From an uncultured Pelagibacteraceae bacterium (GTDB lineage: Bacteria > Pseudomonadota > Alphaproteobacteria > Pelagibacterales > Pelagibacteraceae), in contig CABZPB010000009.1 of the NCBI GenBank assembly GCA_902527485.1, positions 1 through 33,217 on the forward strand: DNA of 33,217 nucleotides, read 5' to 3'. Below the pieces are notes generated by a model. It saw only the letters and a list, made by a program, of their open reading frames with translations, ran no database searches and was not told the origin of the DNA. Position numbers and translations under genes: made by a program. This document shows, piece by piece, positions 24,191 through 33,217 of this stretch. The stretch's first letter is position 1. Each line of letters opens with the position of its first letter.

Positions 24191-26146
24191 ATGAAATACC
24201 CGATTCTATTACCAAATATTTTTAATCATCCTTTTACCTATGAAAGTAAAATTAATCTTAGGCTTGGTGAATTTGTTTTAGTTCCTTTTGGAAAATCTAA
24301 AATAACAGGAGTGGTATGGGACAAATTTGAAAAAAATGATAATAAAAAATTTAAAATAAAAAGTATCCTAAAAAAATTAGATGTAACTCCATTAAAGAAA
24401 GATACAATAAATTTTTTAAATTGGTTTGCTGAGTATAATTTAATACCAAAAGGAATGGCATTAAAGCTTGTTTTGTTGAGCAGTGAAGCAATTGAAAAAA
24501 AGGAAAAAAAACTTTACGAACCATATGATAATAAAATAAAAAAAAATTCTTTTAAACTATCTATAAATCAAATTAAATCCTTAGAAAAAATGAGTTATTC
24601 AAATAAAAAATTTAGAGTTCATGTTTTACAAGGAACAACAGGATCGGGTAAGACTTTAGTTTATTTTGAGGCATTAAAATCTTTATTAGAGGAGGGTTTT
24701 CAATCGTTAATTCTTTTACCAGAAATAGGTTTAACCAGTCAGTTTGAGCAAAAATTTTCAGAATACTTTGGTTTTAATCCAGCAATTTGGCACTCTGGTA
24801 TCTCAAAAAAGAAAAAAGAAATGATTTGGAGTGGCATTTCCTCTGGTGAAATTAAAGTTATCATTGGTGCAAGATCTTCCTTATTTTTACCATTTAAAAA
24901 ATTAGGAATTATAATTGTTGATGAGGAACATGATCAATCTTTCAAACAAGATGAAGGTGTTACATATAATGCAAGAGATATGGCAATTTCAAGAGCATCA
25001 TTTGAAAACATTCCCGTTAATTTGATCACAGCAGTTCCTTCCTTAGAAACTTTTGAAAATATTAAAAAGGGAAAATATGAACTCTCTAGACTAAGTGAAA
25101 GATATAGAAATGCAGCACTCCCTAAATATGAAATCGTTAATTTAAATAATACAAAACTTGAGAAGCAATCATGGTTATCAGCGAAAATAATTGAAAAGGT
25201 TAATCTACATCTTGAAAGAAAAGATCAAGTTTTATTTTTTTTGAACAGAAGAGGTTTTTCACCTAATGCATTATGTAATAAATGTTTTTCAAGCTTCACG
25301 TGCCCAAATTGTACAATAAATTTGGTTTATCATAAGAATAAAAATAATTTGATATGTCATTATTGTGGATTCAAATCAGAGCTAAAAAGAAATTGTAAAA
25401 AAGGTAATAGTTGTGAATTTGTTTTTAGTGGACCAGGTGTTGAAAGAATTTCTGAGGAAGTAAAAAGAAAGTTTCCTGGTAAAAAAATTGATATTTTCTC
25501 AAGTGATACAATGAATAAAAAGGACGCTAAAGAAAAAATTAAAAAAATAATCAATAATGAAATTCAAATTTTAGTAGGGACTCAATTAATATCAAAAGGT
25601 TTTCATTTTCCTCACTTGAATTGTATTGTTGTTGTAGATATTGATCTTTCATCTCATGGTCACGATCTAAGAGCAGCTGAGAAGAATTTACAACTTTATC
25701 ATCAGCTTTCAGGAAGAGCAGGAAGAACTGGAAAACCAGCTACAGTTTATTTTCAAACCTATGAAAATAATTCTAAAATGATCTCTGAAATAACAAATGA
25801 AAATCCAGATATCTTTTTAGAAAGAGAGTTAGAAATAAGAAAAAAAAATAAACTTCCTCCTTATCAAAGATTTATTTCTTTAATTCTTACAGGGGAAAAT
25901 GAAAAAAAATTAGAAAAAGAAGCTTTTAACTTTAAGAATTTTATTGAAAACAAAATTAATGGAAAGATTTTGGGCCCTGTGAATGCACAAATATTTAAAA
26001 TAAAAAAAAAATTTAGGATAAGACTTTTGATAAGAGGATCAAAATCTATGAAAATGCAGAATTCTTTAGCAAAAATTATTCCAAAATATAAATTTTTTAA
26101 GGGAATAAAACTTTCAGTTGATGTTGATCCAATAAACTTCAATTAA
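24191..26146 (+). CDS. priA: Primosomal protein N' (replication restart helicase PriA)
   Basis: 651 aa; Walker A LQGTTGSGKTLVYFE, DEEHDQSFKQDEG, cysteine-rich zinc region CNKCFSSFTCPNC...CHYC, LVGTQLISKGFHFPHL, QLSGRAGRTGKP. Located upstream of atpH. Confidence 0.95.
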   Translation: MKYPILLPNIFNHPFTYESKINLRLGEFVLVPFGKSKITGVVWDKFEKNDNKKFKIKSILKKLDVTPLKKDTINFLNWFAEYNLIPKGMALKLVLLSSEAIEKKEKKLYEPYDNKIKKNSFKLSINQIKSLEKMSYSNKKFRVHVLQGTTGSGKTLVYFEALKSLLEEGFQSLILLPEIGLTSQFEQKFSEYFGFNPAIWHSGISKKKKEMIWSGISSGEIKVIIGARSSLFLPFKKLGIIIVDEEHDQSFKQDEGVTYNARDMAISRASFENIPVNLITAVPSLETFENIKKGKYELSRLSERYRNAALPKYEIVNLNNTKLEKQSWLSAKIIEKVNLHLERKDQVLFFLNRRGFSPNALCNKCFSSFTCPNCTINLVYHKNKNNLICHYCGFKSELKRNCKKGNSCEFVFSGPGVERISEEVKRKFPGKKIDIFSSDTMNKKDAKEKIKKIINNEIQILVGTQLISKGFHFPHLNCIVVVDIDLSSHGHDLRAAEKNLQLYHQLSGRAGRTGKPATVYFQTYENNSKMISEITNENPDIFLERELEIRKKNKLPPYQRFISLILTGENEKKLEKEAFNFKNFIENKINGKILGPVNAQIFKIKKKFRIRLLIRGSKSMKMQNSLAKIIPKYKFFKGIKLSVDVDPINFN

Positions 26147-26181
26147 CCAATAAAAAGAGATATTTTTGGCATATCAGTCAC

Positions 26182-26210
26182 TTGAAGACACAAGGGTCAT
26201 ATGTTAATTA
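26182..26210 (+). promoter_or_regulatory. Candidate sigma70-type promoter for the atpHAGDC operon
   Basis: TTGAAG, 17 nt spacer, TAATTA, inside the only gap larger than about 45 bp on the plus-strand run (26147-26254). Weak consensus match in AT-rich DNA. Confidence 0.3.
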
Positions 26211-26254
26211 GAGCCTAAATTTTTAATAATCTTCAACATTATATAGGAAACAAG

Positions 26255-26812
26255 TTGAGCAAAGATACAGGATTTTCAATTTCATCAGCTGAAAGGTATT
26301 CACTCGCACTTTTTGAACTTTCAGAAGAAAATAATTTACTAAGCCAGATAGAGGAACAATCTTTATCTGTATTAAATCTCATTAATCAAAGTAAAGATTT
26401 TTTTAATTTGATTAAAGATCCAACTACTAGTCAAGAGGATCTCTCAAAAATTATAAATAAAATAGCTGACACTTATAGATTCGATAATTTATTTAGAAAT
26501 TTTTTAAACTTCTTAATTCAAAAAAGACGTTTCTTTTTCATAGAGCGAATCCTTAAAAGTTTTATTGAAATTTGTTACAAAAAAAGAGGTGAGCTTATAG
26601 CTAAATTGAAATCAGCAAAAAAATTATCAAGTGATGAAATTAAAAAAATTACAGATGAGTTATCAATAAATTTTAGCTCTAAAATAAAATTAAACTATAA
26701 GCATGATGAAAGTTTAATAGGAGGTCTTGTAGTTCAAGTAGGAAGTACTATGGTTGACTCCTCAATTAAAAATAAATTACAGCAAATCGAAAACAGAATG
26801 ATAGAGGCATAA
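26255..26812 (+). CDS. atpH: F0F1 ATP synthase delta subunit
   Basis: 185 aa from a TTG start; RYSLALFELSEE..., C-terminal DESLIGGLVVQVGSTMVDSSIKNKLQQIE; first gene of the atp operon. Confidence 0.95.
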   Translation: MSKDTGFSISSAERYSLALFELSEENNLLSQIEEQSLSVLNLINQSKDFFNLIKDPTTSQEDLSKIINKIADTYRFDNLFRNFLNFLIQKRRFFFIERILKSFIEICYKKRGELIAKLKSAKKLSSDEIKKITDELSINFSSKIKLNYKHDESLIGGLVVQVGSTMVDSSIKNKLQQIENRMIEA

Positions 26813-28348
26813 ATGGAAATAAATCCTTCAGAAGTTACAAAAATTTTAAAAGAGCAAATAAAAAATTTTGGTGAAAAAGCTGAAGTTGCAGAAGTGGGGC
26901 AGGTATTATCAGTCGGAGATGGTATCGCAAGAATTTACGGCCTGGATAATGTACAAGCTGGTGAAATGGTGGAATTTGCAGATGGATCAAAAGGGATGGC
27001 TCTTAATTTAGAAAGTGAAAACGTTGGTGTTGTAATTTTTGGTGATGATAGAAATGTAAAAGAGGGTGATGTAGTAAAACGTACGGGTAATATTGTTGAT
27101 ACTCCTGTTGGAAAGGAATTGTTAGGAAGAGTTGTAGATGGTTTAGGTAATCCTATTGATGGAAAAGGTGCATTTGATAAGAGTATTAAAAAAACTAGAG
27201 TAGAAGTAAAAGCACCAGGAATTATTCCTCGTCAATCAGTCAATGAACCAATGCAAACTGGATTAAAATCAATAGATAGTTTAGTTCCAATTGGAAGAGG
27301 TCAAAGGGAATTAATTATTGGTGACAGACAAACAGGTAAAACTGCAGTTGCTGTGGATGCAATTATTAATCAAAAAAAAATAAATGAGTCTGGTGATGAA
27401 AAGCAAAAATTATATTGTATTTATGTTGCAGTTGGACAAAAAAGATCAACAGTAAGACAGATTCAAAAAACATTAGAAGAAGCAGGGGCAATGGAGTACA
27501 CAACTATTGTTGCAGCTACAGCATCAGACTCTGCGCCATTACAATTTTTAGCCCCATATACAGGATGTGCTATGGGCGAGTATTTTAGAGATAATGGAAT
27601 GCATGCTTTAATTATTTATGATGATTTATCTAAACAAGCTGTTGCATACAGACAGATGTCTCTACTATTGAGAAGACCTCCAGGTCGTGAGGCTTATCCG
27701 GGAGATGTATTTTATCTACATAGTAGATTACTTGAAAGAGCTGCAAAATTAAGCGACGAGCATGGTGGTGGTTCATTAACAGCTCTTCCAATTATTGAAA
27801 CACAGGGAGGAGATGTTTCTGCATTTATTCCAACCAATGTAATTTCAATTACTGATGGGCAAATATTTTTAGAAACAGAATTATTTAACCAAGGTATAAG
27901 ACCAGCAATTAACGTTGGATTATCAGTGTCTAGAGTTGGATCATCAGCTCAAACAAAAGCTATGAAAAAAGTTTCGGGATCGATGAAACTAGAATTAGCA
28001 CAATATAGAGAAATGGCAGCATTTGCCCAGTTTGGATCTGATTTGGATGCATCTACACAACAACTTTTAAATAGGGGCTCAAAACTGACTGAACTTTTAA
28101 AACAAAAACAATACTCACCATTGACTGTTGCTGAGCAAGTAATATCCGTTTTCTGCGGTGTCAAAGGTTATCTCGATGATATTGATCTAAAAGATGTATT
28201 TAAGTTTGAAAGTAAGATTATTAATAAATGTAAATCAGAAAAACCTGAAATAATTGAATCAATTCAAAGTACTGGAAAACTTGACGAAGATAAAGAAAAG
28301 ATATTAGTAGAACTAATCACTCAGCTGAAAGGAACTTTTAAATCTTAA
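26813..28348 (+). CDS. atpA: F0F1 ATP synthase alpha subunit
   Basis: 511 aa; [69 protein letters not shown]. Confidence 0.99.
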   Translation: MEINPSEVTKILKEQIKNFGEKAEVAEVGQVLSVGDGIARIYGLDNVQAGEMVEFADGSKGMALNLESENVGVVIFGDDRNVKEGDVVKRTGNIVDTPVGKELLGRVVDGLGNPIDGKGAFDKSIKKTRVEVKAPGIIPRQSVNEPMQTGLKSIDSLVPIGRGQRELIIGDRQTGKTAVAVDAIINQKKINESGDEKQKLYCIYVAVGQKRSTVRQIQKTLEEAGAMEYTTIVAATASDSAPLQFLAPYTGCAMGEYFRDNGMHALIIYDDLSKQAVAYRQMSLLLRRPPGREAYPGDVFYLHSRLLERAAKLSDEHGGGSLTALPIIETQGGDVSAFIPTNVISITDGQIFLETELFNQGIRPAINVGLSVSRVGSSAQTKAMKKVSGSMKLELAQYREMAAFAQFGSDLDASTQQLLNRGSKLTELLKQKQYSPLTVAEQVISVFCGVKGYLDDIDLKDVFKFESKIINKCKSEKPEIIESIQSTGKLDEDKEKILVELITQLKGTFKS

Positions 28349-28354
28349 TATAAT

Positions 28355-30647
<2,293 letters not shown>

Positions 30648-30648
<1 letters not shown>

Positions 30649-31040
30649 TGAGTGAAGAGTTTAAAATTGAAATTGTAAACCCAGAAAAATCTTTTTTAGT
30701 TAAGGAGGATGTTTTAGAGGTTGTTGTACCTGCATTTGAGGGTGAAATGGGGATTTTAAAAGATCACATATCTATTATTTCTTTTTTAAAACCTGGGATA
30801 ATTAAAGTATTTTCGAAATCAGGTGATGAAAATTATTATGTAGAAGATGGAATTATTGAATTTAAAAATAATAATTTATCCATCTTAACGAGCACAATAT
30901 TCTCTGTAAAGGATTTAGATAAATCTAAACAAGTGGATTTACTTAAAAAGGCTGAAGCGGAAGCAAGTAAATCTGAGATGAGTGATCAGGCTAAATATTT
31001 AGCAGATCAAAAAGTCGAAGTTCTAAGATCGATTAACTAA
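30648..31040 (+). CDS. atpC: F0F1 ATP synthase epsilon subunit
   Basis: 130 aa; FKIEIVNPEKSFLVKEDVLEVVVPAFEGEMGILKDH; last atp operon gene. Confidence 0.95.
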
Positions 31041-31508
31041 TAGTAACTCTAATTTTTTTTTAATTTCTTGATAAACGTGTAATTTAAAATTTACCACAAC
31101 TTTTGTTAAAGATTCCAAATCAATCCATTTCCATTCAAGAAATTCAGGTTTTTTTGTTTTAATATTTATTTCACTATCCTCTCCAGTAAACTTCATAATA
31201 AACCATTTCTGTTTTTGTCCCTTATACTTTCCCTTCCAAATTATGCCCAATAAGTGATCTGGTAACTCATATGTTATAAAACCATCTAATTCTTTAATTA
31301 GCTCTACTTTTGTAATACTAGTCTCCTCCTTTAACTCCCTGTATGCAGCGGTAAGAAAATCCTCACCTTCATCAATACCTCCTTGTGGCATTTGCCAGAA
31401 GTTTTTTGGGTTGTCTATTCTTCTTGCAACGAAAATTTTATTTTCTTTATTAAGAACAACAATGCCTACACCACTACGGAGTGGTAGATGTTTATATTGC
31501 TCTCTCAT
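31023..31508 (-). CDS. rppH: RNA pyrophosphohydrolase (Nudix hydrolase)
   Basis: 161 aa; LPLRSGVGIVVLNKENKIFVARRID, WQMPQGGIDEGEDFLTAAYRELKEET (Nudix box). Confidence 0.93.
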   Translation of the reverse strand: MREQYKHLPLRSGVGIVVLNKENKIFVARRIDNPKNFWQMPQGGIDEGEDFLTAAYRELKEETSITKVELIKELDGFITYELPDHLLGIIWKGKYKGQKQKWFIMKFTGEDSEINIKTKKPEFLEWKWIDLESLTKVVVNFKLHVYQEIKKKLELLLVNRS

Positions 31509-32648
31509 TTAACCGTTTAAAAGTTTTAATGCGTAGCTTAGTTGATTATCGGTGTCTGTCTTAATCCTAAATTCATCTGTATCTTCATCAATCTCAATAT
31601 CAGGATTTACTCCAACTTCAGAAATTGATTTGCCTGATGGTAGGTAATATTTTGCAACAGTGAGTCTTATTGCTCCTTTATTCTTTAGTGGAATAATTGA
31701 TTGAACTGAACCCTTTCCATAACTATTTTTGCCTAAAATAATTGCTCTTTTATGATCTTGTAGTGCTCCAGCAACTATTTCTGAAGCAGATGCAGAACCG
31801 TAATTAATTAATACAACTAAAGTTTTGCCACCTATCAAATCTCCTTTTTTGGCAAACCATTTTCTATTTTCAGAGGCCTTTCTACTTTTGGTAGATACAA
31901 TCTCCCCATTATCTAAAAAAAAATCTGATATTCTTATAGCCTGTGATAACAACCCTCCAGGATTATTTCTTAAATCTAGTATATATGAATTTATATTTTC
32001 ATTTTTTTCAAATTCTCTAATTTGCTCTCTTATTTGATCACCACTATTTTCATTGAAAGAAGTTAATCTAAGATAACCAATGTTATTTTTTAAAAGATCA
32101 GCTTTAACTGATTTAATTTGAATTATTTCTCTTACAATTTCAAATGTTAAAGCCTTTCTTTGTCCAATTCTTCTTACAGTTAAAATAATTGATGAACCTA
32201 CAGGTCCTCTCATCAAGTCTACAGCCTCACTTAGAGATTTACCTTGTACCTGAGTATCATCTATCTTTATGATGTAGTCACCAGCTTTAATTCCAGCTCT
32301 AGACGCTGGAGTATCGTCAATAGGGGAGATAACTTTTACAACCCCAGACTCCATATTTACCTCTATTCCCAAGCCTCCAAATTCACCACTTGTTTCAGTC
32401 TGTATTTCGTTAAAAATTTCAGGTGACATATATGCTGAGTAAGGATCTAGTGATTGAAGCAAACCATCTATTGCAGCATCCATACTTTCAGATTGATTTA
32501 TTTCATCGACATATTCTTTATTAATTTTTTCTAATACTTCTCCAAATAAATCTATTTTCTTATAAACATCATTTTCAGCTGCAACGATAGGATTAAAAGT
32601 TGAAAACTTTAGAAAAAATATGCTGATAATAAAAAAAATTTTCCTCAT
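31509..32648 (-). CDS. ctpA: Carboxyl-terminal processing protease (S41 family, PDZ domain), signal peptide predicted
   Basis: PDZ region FGGLGIEVNMESGVVKVISPIDDTPASRAGIKAGDYI; catalytic region NYGSASASEIVAGALQDHKRAIILGKNSYGKGSVQ. ORF track start 32684; ATG at 32648 (MRKIFFIISIFFLKFS, signal-peptide-like) overlaps the rsfS stop in an ATGA. Confidence 0.95.
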   Translation of the reverse strand: MRKIFFIISIFFLKFSTFNPIVAAENDVYKKIDLFGEVLEKINKEYVDEINQSESMDAAIDGLLQSLDPYSAYMSPEIFNEIQTETSGEFGGLGIEVNMESGVVKVISPIDDTPASRAGIKAGDYIIKIDDTQVQGKSLSEAVDLMRGPVGSSIILTVRRIGQRKALTFEIVREIIQIKSVKADLLKNNIGYLRLTSFNENSGDQIREQIREFEKNENINSYILDLRNNPGGLLSQAIRISDFFLDNGEIVSTKSRKASENRKWFAKKGDLIGGKTLVVLINYGSASASEIVAGALQDHKRAIILGKNSYGKGSVQSIIPLKNKGAIRLTVAKYYLPSGKSISEVGVNPDIEIDEDTDEFRIKTDTDNQLSYALKLLNG

Positions 32649-32995
32649 ATTATAAGTTTTTCTTTTGGAATAAATTCTGACCACATTTTTTCTAGTTCAT
32701 AAAATTTTCTTTTTTCTGGATGAAATATGTGGACAATTAGATCTATTCCATCCACCAGTTTCCACTCAGTGCTATCTTTTCCCTCGATTTTTGAATCTTT
32801 CATTCCATAATCCTTAAATTTTTCTAAAACCTGCTCAGATAGTGACTGAATATGTCTAGATGATGTACCACTTGCAATAATCATGTATTCAGCCATCGAA
32901 CTTTTATCTTTAAGATCAATGCTAACAATGTCTAAAGCTTTATTGATATCTAAAGTTTGAATTATGATTTTTTTTAAATCAGAAATTTTGTCCAT
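32645..32995 (-). CDS. rsfS: Ribosomal silencing factor RsfS
   Basis: 116 aa; ALDIVSIDLKDKSSMAEYMIIASGTSSRHIQSLSEQVLEK, DSTEWKLVDGIDLIVHIFHPEKRKFYELEKMW. Confidence 0.95.
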   Translation of the reverse strand: MDKISDLKKIIIQTLDINKALDIVSIDLKDKSSMAEYMIIASGTSSRHIQSLSEQVLEKFKDYGMKDSKIEGKDSTEWKLVDGIDLIVHIFHPEKRKFYELEKMWSEFIPKEKLII

Positions 32996-33012
32996 TAATT
33001 AATTTAACTTTA

Positions 33013-33217
33013 TCAAATTTTTCTCAATTGAGAAGAAGAAATATTGACCTTTTCAAATTCAATAAATTTCAAATTTTCTCTATTTAATCTTTTATATGTA
33101 GTTGAATTTAATGATTTTTTTTTATAACCATGCCTATCAAATACTATTATTTTACATTTCTGTGAAATTAATTTCCATTTATACCATTTGTGAAATCTTA
33201 TTAAATTATCAGCTCCC
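33013..33217 (-). CDS. nadD: Nicotinate-nucleotide adenylyltransferase, C-terminal fragment (5' end outside window)
   Basis: Hand translation of the minus strand gives GADNLIRFHKWYKWKLISQKCKIIVFDRHGYKKKSLNSTTYKRLNRENLKFIEFEKVNISSSQLRKI*; GADNL..FHKW and ISSSQLR are NadD-like, and it sits next to rsfS. Not in the supplied ORF track. Confidence 0.85.
   Translation of the reverse strand, partial: GADNLIRFHKWYKWKLISQKCKIIVFDRHGYKKKSLNSTTYKRLNRENLKFIEFEKVNISSSQLRKI

Noticed and set aside
26181-26194. CTTGAAGACACAAG as an operator palindrome upstream of atpH
   Set aside because: Only 4-bp arms (CTTG/CAAG); not distinguishable from chance without comparative data.
31825-32426. Plus-strand ORFs 31825-32037 and 32244-32426
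   Set aside because: Antisense shadows of the well-supported ctpA gene; no family signature.

Overview
AT-rich, extremely gene-dense alphaproteobacterial window. Protein content (DmdA, TCA/ATP synthase proteins) and compaction look like SAR11/Pelagibacterales. I see no mobile element, CRISPR array, tRNA or rRNA. Plus strand, in order: trmD, rplS, leuC, leuD, leuB, a DMSP-demethylation cluster (dmdC-like, dmdB-like, alpha/beta hydrolase, dmdA), asd, sdhC, sdhD, sdhA, sdhB, mmsA, mdh, sucC, sucD, sucA, sucB, lpd, priA, atpH, atpA, atpG, atpD, atpC. Minus strand at the right end: rppH, ctpA, rsfS and the 3' part of nadD. No wholly novel multi-gene system is evident. The most interesting observation is that both succinate dehydrogenase membrane anchors lack the canonical heme b axial histidines (SdhC position is Gln, SdhD position is Phe, and SdhD has no His at all), while the quinone-site residues are kept. 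This suggests a heme-less or re-ligated complex II. Second is an uncharacterised alpha/beta hydrolase inside the dmdC-dmdB-dmdA cluster, a candidate for the final MTA-CoA/thioester step. Family assignments are from recognising protein motifs by eye; no database search was run.
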